Shown piece after piece: positions 28,061 through 37,417 of a stretch of 64,000 bases of DNA; the stretch's first letter is position 1; every line of letters begins with the position of its first letter. The stretch lies in the NCBI RefSeq assembly GCF_018139645.1, contig NZ_JAGSPM010000006.1:62001-126000 (forward strand). Reading direction: 5' to 3'. This DNA comes from Affinundibacterium baiyunense. Its GTDB lineage: Bacteria; Pseudomonadota; Gammaproteobacteria; Burkholderiales; Burkholderiaceae_D. A program made the position numbers and the translations under genes. The notes below the pieces were generated by a model. It was given only the letters and a program-made list of their open reading frames with translations. It made no database searches and was not told the DNA's origin.

Positions 28061-28138
28061 GTGGTAAGACTATTTTTGCGATTTGGATTGACCAAAATCA
28101 TAAATTTGGTGAACCAAAAACACATCTGGTAAGACCAA
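28061..28138. promoter_or_regulatory. Array of four GntR-type operators upstream of the pectin TonB receptor
   Basis: Four related dyads: GTGGTAAGACTAT (28061-28073, degenerate), TTGGATTGACCAA (28083-28095), TTTGGTGAACCAAA (28105-28118, one base shorter core) and CTGGTAAGACCAA (28126-28138). Their centres are 21-22 bases apart, two helical turns. The same TTGG-N5-CCAA word occurs before the GH105 operon and the GntR gene at 44 kb. The remainder of 28139-28553 is AT-rich leader with no ORF. Confidence 0.7.
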
Positions 28139-28553
28139 TTGTTGTTTTTTGGACGCTAGATTGATAAATATTTTACCGCCGATATGTCTGTAAAAAATAA
28201 AAATATATCTATTTATTTATGGAAATAAAAAATATTTTGGAAGAATTTGCATGCAACTTAACTTGATTTAAATGATTTTGGCGATAAAAATACCAATAGA
28301 GAAAATTTGAAAAATTCTTTCAATGGATGCATTTTAATTAAATTTACTATTTTTGCATCGTTAAAAGTTCTCGCGTTGGGCTGATAAATACTTTTAGAAT
28401 CGAATCAAAGTTAAAAAAATCGAAATGTAATCGTTTTTTGTTGCCGTGTTGGTGCGTCTGATCAGCGCCCAGTGAAACTAAGGGAAACAAAAAGCCAGAT
28501 ATTTTTTAACTTCTGCTTTATAAAAACTATTCGAGACCAAAAGGACAAACATC

Positions 28554-31499
28554 ATGCGTAACAGAAACTTTAGGAAAGAATTCGGACGATTTGCCTTGAC
28601 GACGTCGGTCATGGCGATGGCGATCAGCGGTGCTTACGCGCAAGAAAGTAAGCCAAAAGTGGATGAACAACCATCGGTAGTGGTGGTGACGGGCTTACGG
28701 GCCTCATTAGAAAGTGCCTTAAATAAAAAGCGCGATGATAATGGCATCGTCGATGTGGTGAAGTCAGAAGATATGGGTAAGTTTCCGGATACAAACTTGG
28801 CCGAGTCTTTGCAACGTATTCCAGGTGTCGTGATTGATCGCGATGCCGGTGAAGGACGCAGCGTCACGGTACGTGGTTTGGGACAAGATTTCACACGTGT
28901 GCGTATCAATGGTATCGAAGGTTTGGCGACAACTGGTGGTACCGACAGTTCAGGTGGTGCAAACCGCTCGCGTGGATTTGACTTCAACGTCTTTCCATCG
29001 GAATTATTTAATTCCTTAACCGTTCGTAAAAGTGCTTCTGCTGATGTTGATGAAGGTTCTTTGGGCGCGACCGTAGATTTGCAAACCATGCGTCCGTTTG
29101 ATTTGCGTGGTTTCAATGCAAGTGTGATGGCGAAAGGGCGCTACAATGATTTGTCACAGAAAACTGATCCGCGTGTTGGCTTCTTAGTGTCGAATACGTT
29201 TGCGAACAATACTTTCGGTGCGTTGTTGTCCGGTGCGTTTTCTAAGCGCCGAGTTTTCGAAGAAGGTTTTAGTACAGTGCGTTGGGATAATGGTCCATCC
29301 TCTGGTGGTTGGTGCGCACCGATGGGTGTGACTCCAGCAAATCCAACAACGTCCACCGCAACGACTTGCGGACCTGCGGCGCAAGGCGTGTCACGATTAC
29401 CTGGAACAGCGGAAAATATTGCCGCCTATAATTTAGCAAGTTCTGCAGATAATTTTGTGCCACGATTACCGCGCTATGGCCGTTTGACCCATGATCAAGA
29501 TCGCCTCGGTTTAACCGCTTCTTTACAATACAAACCACAACGCGGTACGGTGTTTTCATTTGATATGCTGTATTCAAAACTCGAAGCAACACGTCAAGAA
29601 GATTTCTTGGAGGCGATTTCATTTAGCCGTTCTGCCAGCCAAGGTGGTAAGCCACAAACCAGCGTGGTTAAAACGGAATATGCGCCAAATGGTGCACTGC
29701 TGTACGGCATGTATAACGGTGTCGATGTGCGTGCTGAATCGCGCTTCGATGAGTTATCCACCACATTCACACAGCCTACACTCACTTTGGATCATCAATT
29801 CAGTGACACTTTCCGCATGAATGCAAGAATTGGTCGTGCTACTTCCAAGTTCGCGAATCCTGTGCAAACCACCACCACTTTAGATGCGATCAATGTTAAT
29901 GGTTACGCTTTAGATTTCCGTGGTGATGATCGTGCGCCGGTGATTACCTATCCTTTTGATGTTACCTCCGCGACTGGACCAATGACTTTGGCTAGCGTGC
30001 CACAAGTGACGTCCGGTACACAGGCAGGAACTGTGCCAAACACAACTACGAGTGAAATCCGTATTCGTCCACAAGGCGCGAATAACCGTAATGATGTTGT
30101 GCATGTCGATTTCTCTTGGGATGCGATTGAAGATAAATTGACTTTGCGTGCCGGCGCAGATGTGAAGAAATACAATTTTGATTCTTATGAGTCGCGACGT
30201 GTGAATCAAAACGACACGATTTTTGCACCGAATGCGGGAACAAATATCGCTAGCTTAACGACACAATTGACAGGTTTTGGTCGTGGTCAAAATTTGCCAG
30301 CGGGTACCCCAACTTCGTGGTTGATCCCTGACCTCAACGCAATCGCAAAAGCATATGATATTTACTGTAATTGTTTGAAGAGTGGACCTGCAGGTGGCCC
30401 TGGTGATTTCACCTTGTCTTCGATCACGAATGGTAATGCGCGTGGTAATAATCGTGCCGTCGAAGAAAATGACAAGAGTGTTTTCTTGATGGGTGATTTT
30501 AACAATACCGTAGCAGGATATCGTGTACGTGGTAACTTCGGTGCGCGCTATGTGCAAACTGAGCAGATCGCAACTGGTTATCAAGCTGCTGGTGGTGGTA
30601 CCCCAGTTACTGTACGTAACACCTACAATGATTTCTTACCATCTGCGAATATCGCGATTAATGTGAGCCGTGATTTTATCGCGCGTTTCGCTGCTGCTAA
30701 AGTGATGGCACGCCCACAGTTGGGTAACCTAAATCCAGGTGGCACGATCTCGACCACAGGCACCTTATCGGTGACCAGTGGTAATCCATTATTGCAGCCA
30801 TTCCGTGCTGATACTTTTGATTCCAATTTTGAGTGGTATTTCGGTAAAAATGCTTTCTTAGGTTTGGGTTTATTTCAGAAGAATATCAATACCTATATTC
30901 AAAGTATTCGTACCAACGTAGCATACAAAGACACAGGTTTGCCGATGTCTTTATTGCCAGCGAACTTTACTGGTGAAGAGGTGTTTCAAGTTACGGCACC
31001 GATTAATACCAAGGGCGGTAAGTTGAGTGGCTTTGAGTTGAATTATCAGCAGCCATTTACCTTCTTGCCAGCTTGGGGTAAAAACTTTGGTACTTTGTTG
31101 AACTACACCTATGTGAAATCGAAGATTGAATATGTGGTTTCACCAACCAGTAGCGCAACTATTACCGATGATTTGTTGAATCTCTCTCCTAAATCTTGGA
31201 ATGCCACTTTGTACTACGATGATGGTTCATTCAGTGCCCGCGTCTCTGCTTCTAAACGTTCTTCGTTTGTGACTCGTGTTCCAGGTCAAAATAATAATGA
31301 CGTCGAAGGTAAAAATAGCACGGTCAACGTTGATCTCTCAGTCACATACAAGATCAACAATCAATGGGAAATCAGCTTTGAAGGTTCTAACTTGACCAAC
31401 CAAGCAAATGATCAATTCATTAGCCGCTTGCGCGATAGCGTCGTGGTGAACAATGTGACAGGACGTGAATATTTACTTGGTGTTCGTTATAAATTCTAA
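28554..31499 (+). CDS. TonB-dependent receptor (TIGR01782-like), probable pectin-oligosaccharide transporter
   Basis: A 981-residue outer-membrane receptor. A signal peptide ends at AYAQ (about residue 29). The plug follows, with VVVVTGLRASLESALNKKRDDNGIVDVVKSEDMGKFPDTNLAESLQRIPGV and VRGLGQDFTRVRINGIE, the hallmark of the large Xanthomonas/Caulobacter-type carbohydrate receptors. The barrel ends YLLGVRYKF with the terminal Phe. AAGGAC precedes the ATG. The operator array upstream matches sites at the pectinase operon and regulator, so uptake of oligogalacturonides or rhamnogalacturonides is inferred. Confidence 0.88.
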   Translation: MRNRNFRKEFGRFALTTSVMAMAISGAYAQESKPKVDEQPSVVVVTGLRASLESALNKKRDDNGIVDVVKSEDMGKFPDTNLAESLQRIPGVVIDRDAGEGRSVTVRGLGQDFTRVRINGIEGLATTGGTDSSGGANRSRGFDFNVFPSELFNSLTVRKSASADVDEGSLGATVDLQTMRPFDLRGFNASVMAKGRYNDLSQKTDPRVGFLVSNTFANNTFGALLSGAFSKRRVFEEGFSTVRWDNGPSSGGWCAPMGVTPANPTTSTATTCGPAAQGVSRLPGTAENIAAYNLASSADNFVPRLPRYGRLTHDQDRLGLTASLQYKPQRGTVFSFDMLYSKLEATRQEDFLEAISFSRSASQGGKPQTSVVKTEYAPNGALLYGMYNGVDVRAESRFDELSTTFTQPTLTLDHQFSDTFRMNARIGRATSKFANPVQTTTTLDAINVNGYALDFRGDDRAPVITYPFDVTSATGPMTLASVPQVTSGTQAGTVPNTTTSEIRIRPQGANNRNDVVHVDFSWDAIEDKLTLRAGADVKKYNFDSYESRRVNQNDTIFAPNAGTNIASLTTQLTGFGRGQNLPAGTPTSWLIPDLNAIAKAYDIYCNCLKSGPAGGPGDFTLSSITNGNARGNNRAVEENDKSVFLMGDFNNTVAGYRVRGNFGARYVQTEQIATGYQAAGGGTPVTVRNTYNDFLPSANIAINVSRDFIARFAAAKVMARPQLGNLNPGGTISTTGTLSVTSGNPLLQPFRADTFDSNFEWYFGKNAFLGLGLFQKNINTYIQSIRTNVAYKDTGLPMSLLPANFTGEEVFQVTAPINTKGGKLSGFELNYQQPFTFLPAWGKNFGTLLNYTYVKSKIEYVVSPTSSATITDDLLNLSPKSWNATLYYDDGSFSARVSASKRSSFVTRVPGQNNNDVEGKNSTVNVDLSVTYKINNQWEISFEGSNLTNQANDQFISRLRDSVVVNNVTGREYLLGVRYKF

Positions 31500-31563
31500 A
31501 ATTTCATCCTCCCTAGGACGAAAGCGATGTTCGGTTTGATTGATCATCGTGTGCAGTAGACGA

Positions 31564-31610
31564 TAGCGCAGCTTAACAAGACTCCCCCGTTAAGTTGCGC
31601 TATTTTTTTT
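31564..31610 (+). terminator. Intrinsic terminator after the TonB receptor
   Basis: A 14-bp stem with a single G-T pair (TAGCGCAGCTTAAC with GTTAAGTTGCGCTA), a loop of 11 bases, then eight T. It separates the receptor from the pectate lyase gene. Confidence 0.9.
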
Positions 31611-31669
31611 GGTAAGAAAAGCGGCGGCGCTGGTTGTTAGCAGCATCGCTGAAAATTGATGGAATGCGA

Positions 31670-33046
31670 ATGATGATGCGTCAAATGGTTGGCATTTTTT
31701 TTAATCGACAAGGACTTGGTTTGCGACTTGATCGGTTTATTTTTCTGGCGCTACTCGCCATCCTCATTAATTTGTTCATTGTAGTAATTGGCAAGGCAAA
31801 TGAAACGGATGTATTGTATAAAAACTATGCGTTTCCAAATGGGTTTGCCTGGCTCGATGAAGTAAAAGGAGGGCAAGGCGGCAAGATTATTCGTGTGACG
31901 AATTTACGCAAAGAAGGCACAGGTTCCTTACGCGCAGCGCTAGAAACCAAGGGGGCGAGAACCATTGTCTTCGAAGTTGCTGGTGTGATCGATTTAGAGC
32001 GCAGCGTATTGCAAGTCAATGAAGGTTTCGTGACGATTGCGGGGCAAACTGCGCCCTCGCCAGGGATTACCTTGATTCGCGGTGGAATCAATATTCGCGC
32101 TTCGCATGTGATTATTCAGCATCTTCGTATCCGCACCGGTGCCGACGGGCAGACCAAAGCAAGTGGCTGGGAAGTTGATGGTCTGAATATCTCCGCGGCG
32201 CACCATGTAATTATTGATCACTGTAGTATGAGTTGGGCCATCGATGAAAACATGTCGGTATCTGGTCCTCGGTTTAAAGGGAATACACCAGAGGAATGGC
32301 GTAATGCAACCAGTCATCACATTTTGTTTTCAAATAATCTTGCAGCAGAAGGTTTAGCTGAATCGACACACGCAAAGGGAGAACATTCAAAAGGAAGCTT
32401 AGTTCATGACAATGTGACGAATGTGATTTTTTATCGCAATATTTGGGCACATAACGTAGAACGTAATCCTCTGTTAAAAGGCGGCGCCAGCGCGACCATT
32501 GCGAATAACTTGATTTACAACCCAAGGTCAAAAGCGATTCATTACAACTTGATGGCATTGGAATGGGGCGATCATCCATATCAAACAGGTAAGCTGAATG
32601 TGGTTGCGAATGTGTTGCGAGGTGGAATGTCAACCAAGAAAGCTTTGCCATTGATGATGTTGGGTGGGGATGGTGATCTCGCTTACTTTGCGAAAGATAA
32701 TATCGCGGTCGATCAGTTTGGTAATCAACTCCCGCTATTCGGGCGCTATGGTGAGACGCGAGCCCAGCTACTTTTGCAATCAACGCCTATCGATTGGCCG
32801 CAAGGACTTAAGGTGCTCGATGCAAGAATGGTCGAGTCAGAATTGCTACGTTATGCAGGTGCGCGTCCTTGGGATAGAGATAAGGATGACACGCGCGTGA
32901 TTTATTACATCGCAGAAGGGCGCGGCACTATCATCAATGATGAGCGTGAGGTCAGTACTTATCCTCAGCAGAAAGAGACCCAATTACGTTTTTCTGAAGA
33001 AGATTGGGATACACGGAAATGGTTGCCTAGATTGAATCGCAAGTGA
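31670..33046 (+). CDS. Pectate lyase family protein (parallel beta-helix)
   Basis: About 458 residues. An N-terminal hydrophobic helix (RFIFLALLAILINLFIVVIG) acts as signal or anchor. The mature part has GGKIIRVTNLRKEGTGSLRAALETKGARTIVFEVAGVIDL, TIAGQTAPSPGITLIRGG and HHVIIDHCSMSWAIDENMSV, the beta-helix and calcium/catalytic segments of PL1-type pectate lyases, which cleave polygalacturonate by beta-elimination. Several starts are possible (31664, 31670, 31673); GGA lies 6 bases before 31670. It has no operator of its own that I can see. It lies between the TonB receptor and the accessory segment. Confidence 0.82.
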   Translation: MMMRQMVGIFFNRQGLGLRLDRFIFLALLAILINLFIVVIGKANETDVLYKNYAFPNGFAWLDEVKGGQGGKIIRVTNLRKEGTGSLRAALETKGARTIVFEVAGVIDLERSVLQVNEGFVTIAGQTAPSPGITLIRGGINIRASHVIIQHLRIRTGADGQTKASGWEVDGLNISAAHHVIIDHCSMSWAIDENMSVSGPRFKGNTPEEWRNATSHHILFSNNLAAEGLAESTHAKGEHSKGSLVHDNVTNVIFYRNIWAHNVERNPLLKGGASATIANNLIYNPRSKAIHYNLMALEWGDHPYQTGKLNVVANVLRGGMSTKKALPLMMLGGDGDLAYFAKDNIAVDQFGNQLPLFGRYGETRAQLLLQSTPIDWPQGLKVLDARMVESELLRYAGARPWDRDKDDTRVIYYIAEGRGTIINDEREVSTYPQQKETQLRFSEEDWDTRKWLPRLNRK

Positions 33047-33326
33047 AGACAACGCGACGATAGATTTGGGGGGGAACTTAGACCACGCTTCCATTCTGCG
33101 GCTAGTGACGGTGCATTTTTCGGCTTGAGTTTTTTTAACTGGTTAAATAAAATAGAATTTAATAAAGTAATATATTTGTGTAATTAGTGTTTATTTTGAA
33201 TACATAAGGTAATTCCCTCGGCTCTGATGGGGGGGGCTTACCAAGGTTTAATCTACTCGACGGTCAGTTTGAAACTTTAGTCTCAATCAAAATAAGGGAA
33301 AGTTCAATACAGAAGGAAGGTGACTC
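33047..33326. other. AT-rich spacer with two G-runs
   Basis: No gene is recognisable between the pectate lyase and 33327. Two homopolymeric runs, seven G at 33068-33074 and eight G at 33229-33236, stand out in AT-rich surroundings. This is the left edge of the accessory segment. Confidence 0.4.
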
Positions 33327-33521
33327 ATGGAACGTTTTGTCAGCATTTCAGTGAGATATTCCGAAAATCAGCGCAGCAAAGAGAGTGTAAGGTGGTTGAC
33401 GGCATTTGATGGAGGATCGTGCCATGTTTGTCTGAGTGTACCGCCGAAATATTCGGCATCAAATGAAGATTGGGCTGTAGGAGGATTACTGTGTACTAGA
33501 GGCTTTGAGGCGCCCAAGTAA
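33327..33521 (+). CDS. Unrecognised small protein
   Basis: A 64-residue ORF with a very good ribosome-binding site (GAAGGAAGGTGAC just before the ATG). It has no signal peptide, is Ser/Arg-rich and contains two Cys-x-x-Cys-like cysteines (CHVC). I recognise no family. It might be a real small gene of the accessory segment, or a chance or remnant ORF. The quality of the ribosome site is the main support. Confidence 0.3.
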   Translation: MERFVSISVRYSENQRSKESVRWLTAFDGGSCHVCLSVPPKYSASNEDWAVGGLLCTRGFEAPK

Positions 33522-33925
33522 TAAACCACTGGCTTTGTCGGAGGAAATTTAATTTATTCAACTTCAACAAAAAAACTTTCCCCTCAGTGACGTAAAAATG
33601 TGACTTGACGAGAGTGCTTCAATGAACGAGCTGGCAGGTAATCGTTTTACTAAATTGGCAGTCCGAAGCTGCAACACGCTCTAGCTGCCGTTTACCTAAA
33701 TTGTTTCAATGTTCCAATCGGGGGCGATCATTACTTGACCAGATTTTGGTATTTTGAAAATCGTAGTGTGGCGAAGACAAGCTCGATAAGAAGGCAAAAC
33801 ATTTCTCTTGAATAGCGCATGTTACCCAGAAAATGTTTTTTTGTGTTGGTGAGTGGATTGTTTCGCCGAATTTTTCTAAAACTAGATAGTACGATTCATA
33901 TATACGTTAATCATGTGAGACTGCG
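33522..33925. other. Non-coding stretch before the secreted unknown pair
   Basis: About 400 bases of AT-rich sequence without a supported ORF. I see no clear repeat or operator. The promoter of the two secreted-protein genes should lie here. Confidence 0.3.
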
Positions 33926-35125
33926 ATGCGATACATAAAATTTTTCAGAACTTCATGGTTATTAACGGTTTTTCTTTTGATGTCTAATTTAGCCTTTGCC
34001 GAATTTACCTATTTGGTTAGCATGGAGGGTAAAAAAGGAGAGCGTGTTGCCTATTATGTTGGATCTAACGTGCTTTCTAGAACGCCTGTCAATATGAAGG
34101 ATTTGTTTGCATCGACATACGTTAGTCAAATTACCATGTACATTGTCTATGAAGCTGAGCCACAGCCAGAATGGTCAATCATGCGTTTACAATTCGTGTG
34201 TCATCATAAGAAAGACCATCTGGGTAAAGTCTTTGCTAATGTTCCTAATGCGACTGACCCTGTGCAAGTACGAGTGGCCGATAGTAGTGTAAATTTTATT
34301 CGTCGAACACTTAACGGTGAGCCGATTCCTGAAACAGAGTTTTCTTCAATTGGCAGTCATGTAATGTTGCAAACGCAAAAAGTTGCGTGTCTGGAGCATG
34401 AACAAAATCAAGTTTCTAAAGCAGTGGTGAATGCTATTAAGAACAATCATTTTAATAAAGAAGACTTTAATCAGAAACTCAAGTTGCTTGGCTTTCAAGC
34501 ACCAATTCATGTGGTTGATGTTGATGCTACAGCGCCCGCACTTACTACGTTTACATGGAAGGTGTTATGGGAGGGTAGCGTTAAGCCAGTTAGCCCAGCA
34601 GATCGAGTGCTGACAAAAGCAGAGATTGATGAAAGAGCAAAGCAATTAGGTTCAATTAGCGAAAAGATGAATACTTTGAAGTCGCGAATTGAAGAGGAAT
34701 ACTTGCCTGAAATTGAAAAAAAACATATCGACGATGCATTTGCCAAATATGCTTTAAAAGTCCGTGGTTCAAGAGAGTTAAGTAATACAGAATCTTCTGC
34801 CATCATGATTTGGCAAGGTCAAACTGAAGAACTACTTATTAAGCGAATGGGAGCAGGTTTGTTTAGCGAAGCTGAGCAATTGCGTTTTAGGCGATACAGT
34901 CAAAGTTTTGATAACCGTGCTTTTTTGCAAAATAGATCAACAGGACAAGTGATTGAGAGTGGTGTTTTGAGAAGTTGCGATGTGGATTTTGTTTTAGCTA
35001 AGGATAAAAAACACACTTTCAGGGTGGCAGATGTTCGTATCAGTAGCTCGACAAGTGATATTCGTGCCGGTGGTAATGCGTGTCAAGATTTAATTAAGAC
35101 TCCACAAAATGCTTCTGCTAAGTAA
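33926..35125 (+). CDS. Unrecognised secreted protein (399 aa)
   Basis: A signal peptide (FRTSWLLTVFLLMSNLAFA, cut after about residue 25) starts a 399-residue protein I cannot place in a family. The middle (about 225-280) is Lys/Glu-rich and predicted helical, with coiled-coil character (RAKQLGSISEKMNTLKSRIEEEYLPEIEKKHIDDAFAKYALK). The C-terminal part contains paired cysteines (SCDVDF, NACQDL). Codon use is more AT-rich than in the neighbouring his or pet genes, suggesting acquisition. It is followed after 53 bases by a second secreted unknown with its own good ribosome site, so the two are probably one operon. Confidence 0.7.
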   Translation: MRYIKFFRTSWLLTVFLLMSNLAFAEFTYLVSMEGKKGERVAYYVGSNVLSRTPVNMKDLFASTYVSQITMYIVYEAEPQPEWSIMRLQFVCHHKKDHLGKVFANVPNATDPVQVRVADSSVNFIRRTLNGEPIPETEFSSIGSHVMLQTQKVACLEHEQNQVSKAVVNAIKNNHFNKEDFNQKLKLLGFQAPIHVVDVDATAPALTTFTWKVLWEGSVKPVSPADRVLTKAEIDERAKQLGSISEKMNTLKSRIEEEYLPEIEKKHIDDAFAKYALKVRGSRELSNTESSAIMIWQGQTEELLIKRMGAGLFSEAEQLRFRRYSQSFDNRAFLQNRSTGQVIESGVLRSCDVDFVLAKDKKHTFRVADVRISSSTSDIRAGGNACQDLIKTPQNASAK

Positions 35126-35178
35126 GCAAGTATTCAAAATGTAGACAATCAAAGGAAGAAAAAGGAGAGGAAATTAAA

Positions 35179-35874
35179 ATGTACAAAAAAATTTCACCAC
35201 AAATTTTGTTGTTGGCTGCAATAAACTTATGTCTACCAAATGCAAGTTCTGCTGCATGGGCAAATCCACAAGAAGCTAATGTAGGGCTGCCAAATATATT
35301 GTTTGGAGCATCTGGAGCACCAACAAGCAAGATGAAGTACAAAGGAATGTATGATATGCCAGTGCCTTCGATGCCAGGCTTGTCTGATCCAGAGTTAATT
35401 TATGAGGAGCGTGATGACAGTGTTTGGGTGTTATATGACGGGAAGAAGGTTGAAATAGGACCGCGCTGCATGGCAGCATATGTGGAGCTTGATTCGGGAG
35501 GCATGTTCTATAACTGGGGAATAGGAAAGGATGCTATGTCCAGTATAGTGTACAGGGGAGGCAGCATTCCTGAAAATAAAGGAGAGATGAAAAAGGTCGA
35601 GGTTACCATGCGTGTGAATGGTGAAACGGGAAAGTTTCCATTTTTCCATATAGGAAACGCATTGATCATACCTGTAAAAATGGAGGCAACTTTAAAAGCT
35701 GTCGAAGATAAAAGTAAAGTAGAACTTCTTTTAGATGGCAAATCGGTATTAACTTTAAATTTTGAGGGTACTCTTAAGGCTAAAGCTGCGCTCTATAAAT
35801 GTATGGGAGTACGAGAAACTTTAAAGAATAGGGCAAATTATATGTGTGATGAGTCCATAAGAGCCTGCAAATAG
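35179..35874 (+). CDS. Unrecognised secreted protein (231 aa)
   Basis: A signal peptide (KISPQILLLAAINLCLPNASSAAWA) precedes about 205 mature residues of mostly beta character with four cysteines (RCMAAY, KCMGV, MCDES, ACK), likely two disulfides. GGAGAGG lies before the ATG. I recognise no family. It is downstream of another secreted unknown on the same strand and directly upstream of a YD/RHS-repeat remnant, which raises the possibility that the pair belonged to an RHS-type effector locus. That link is context only. Confidence 0.7.
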   Translation: MYKKISPQILLLAAINLCLPNASSAAWANPQEANVGLPNILFGASGAPTSKMKYKGMYDMPVPSMPGLSDPELIYEERDDSVWVLYDGKKVEIGPRCMAAYVELDSGGMFYNWGIGKDAMSSIVYRGGSIPENKGEMKKVEVTMRVNGETGKFPFFHIGNALIIPVKMEATLKAVEDKSKVELLLDGKSVLTLNFEGTLKAKAALYKCMGVRETLKNRANYMCDESIRACK

Positions 35875-35881
35875 GGGGTAA

Positions 35882-36046
35882 GGACAAATAAATCTACGAC
35901 GTCCCAACAGGGTAACTCGCATCACGGATCAACCAGGCATCGTCGCCTACAATTACGACACACCCAACCTCAACAACCTGATCCCCTTCAACAACAGAGC
36001 AAAAGGGGCGAGGAAGCATCTCATGTCCCGAGAGCTCAATACCTGA
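35882..36046 (+). pseudogene. RHS/YD-repeat protein remnant
   Basis: An open frame without a start codon. Its translation contains RVTRITDQPGIVAYNYD, a recognisable YD (tyrosine-aspartate) repeat of RHS proteins, then PNLNNLIPF and about 20 further residues before a TGA. RHS proteins are large repeat-cage polymorphic toxins. Only one repeat remains, with higher GC than its flanks and no long ORF on either side. It is best read as a fragment left by recombination or deletion. Confidence 0.55.
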
Positions 36047-36157
36047 TTATGCTAAAAACATACATTTTCTATACATTTCAAATAAATATTTCTGAAGTCT
36101 CAAAAGTATGTTGACATGTATAGTACAAATTCTTTTTTACTATTTTATGGGTGGGTG

Positions 36158-37417
36158 ATGTCTACTAAGCTTTCAAGGTATGTCTTATTTTTTTTCTCAT
36201 TGGCAATGCTATTGTCAACGTGTAACAGCTTCGCAATGAAAACAAGCGTGTCGTTAGATGGAAATGTTGAGACCAAAACGCAATCTGCAGATGTGCACGC
36301 CCAAATTGATGCCATTGTCGAGCAGCGAATCAAAGAGGGAGGGATGGTCGGAGTTGGTGGCGCCATTATCGTGAACAAGAAAGTAGTCTGGATGAAGGGA
36401 TATGGCTTCGCCGACAAGGAACACGCGAGAGCATTCACTCCCGATACAATTATGAACATCGGATCGATCAGCAAGACTTTCACTGGTGTAGCGCTGATGC
36501 GAGCGGTACAAGAGGGAAAAGTCTCTCTTGATGAAAACATCAATTCTTATCTGCCTTTCAAAGTTATTAATCCCCATCATCCGAGCGAGCCCATTACGTT
36601 AAGGCAACTGGCTACCCACACCTCGGGAATCACAGATAGACAGTCGGCCTACGAACGCGTGTATCACTTCGGAGGCGACTCTCCGGAAGCCCTTGGCGAT
36701 TTCTTGCAGAACTACTTCGCGCGCAACGGCAAATACTATTCGAACGACAACTTCCTAAAGGCCAAACCGGGGACGTCCCGCGAATACTCGAACATTGGAG
36801 CTGCGCTGGCTGGCTACATCGTCGAGGTTGTTGTCGGCGAGAAGCTCAATACCTATACCAAGCGTCACATCTTTGCCCCTCTGCGAATGAAAAACTCTGG
36901 CTGGTTCTTATCTGAAATATCGCCTGCGAAGCACGCACGACTGTACGTCTCGCAAGGCCTCCGCATTCCTATTCCACAGTACGGGATAACGACATATCCA
37001 GAAGGTGGAGTCCGCACCTCAGTGTCCGACCTCGCCAAGTTCTTTATCGCGTTGCTAAATGATGGCAAATATGAAGGGACGCGAATGCTTGAGCAGAAGT
37101 CAGTCGACGAGATGCTCAGGTTCCAATACACCAGTGCAAATAAGCCTGATAATGTCAACATACAAGGGGAAGACTCGGTCAATTCTGGAATTTTCTGGGC
37201 CACGAAGCACGACACCACTAGGATCGGACATAACGGATCCGATCCCGGAGTGAGAACAATCATGCTGGCGGATCCAAACAAGGAAATCGGCGTGATCCTG
37301 TTTACAAACACTTCTATGCATGATGAAGAATCTGGACACTACTACAATATCTTCGAGACACTTTGGAAGCATGCAGTGCAAATGAAGATTCAAGCAGATA
37401 AAGCAGCCAAACAGTAA
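36158..37417 (+). CDS. Secreted serine hydrolase, beta-lactamase/class C-like family
   Basis: A 419-residue protein of the PF00144 fold. A signal peptide (MSTKLSRYVLFFFSLAMLLSTCNSFA) is followed by the catalytic SxxK (NIGSISKTF), YxN (REYSNIGAAL) and the HxG-type third motif (GHNGSDPG). Family members are beta-lactamases, DD-peptidases, esterases or D-aminopeptidases, and the substrate cannot be told here. The ATG at 36158 starts the signal peptide; an upstream ATG at 36116 would add 14 residues. Base composition is more GC-rich than the two genes before it, in keeping with a mosaic accessory segment. Confidence 0.85.
   Translation: MSTKLSRYVLFFFSLAMLLSTCNSFAMKTSVSLDGNVETKTQSADVHAQIDAIVEQRIKEGGMVGVGGAIIVNKKVVWMKGYGFADKEHARAFTPDTIMNIGSISKTFTGVALMRAVQEGKVSLDENINSYLPFKVINPHHPSEPITLRQLATHTSGITDRQSAYERVYHFGGDSPEALGDFLQNYFARNGKYYSNDNFLKAKPGTSREYSNIGAALAGYIVEVVVGEKLNTYTKRHIFAPLRMKNSGWFLSEISPAKHARLYVSQGLRIPIPQYGITTYPEGGVRTSVSDLAKFFIALLNDGKYEGTRMLEQKSVDEMLRFQYTSANKPDNVNIQGEDSVNSGIFWATKHDTTRIGHNGSDPGVRTIMLADPNKEIGVILFTNTSMHDEESGHYYNIFETLWKHAVQMKIQADKAAKQ

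Noticed and set aside
28105-28118. Treating TTTGGTGAACCAAA as a full operator identical to its neighbours
   Set aside because: Its core is one base shorter (N4 instead of N5), so it is kept only as a related, possibly weaker member of the array.
36116-37417. Calling the serine hydrolase an antibiotic-resistance beta-lactamase
   Set aside because: SxxK, YxN and HxG show the fold only. The third motif is HNG instead of KTG, which is more usual in esterase and peptidase members. Resistance cannot be claimed.
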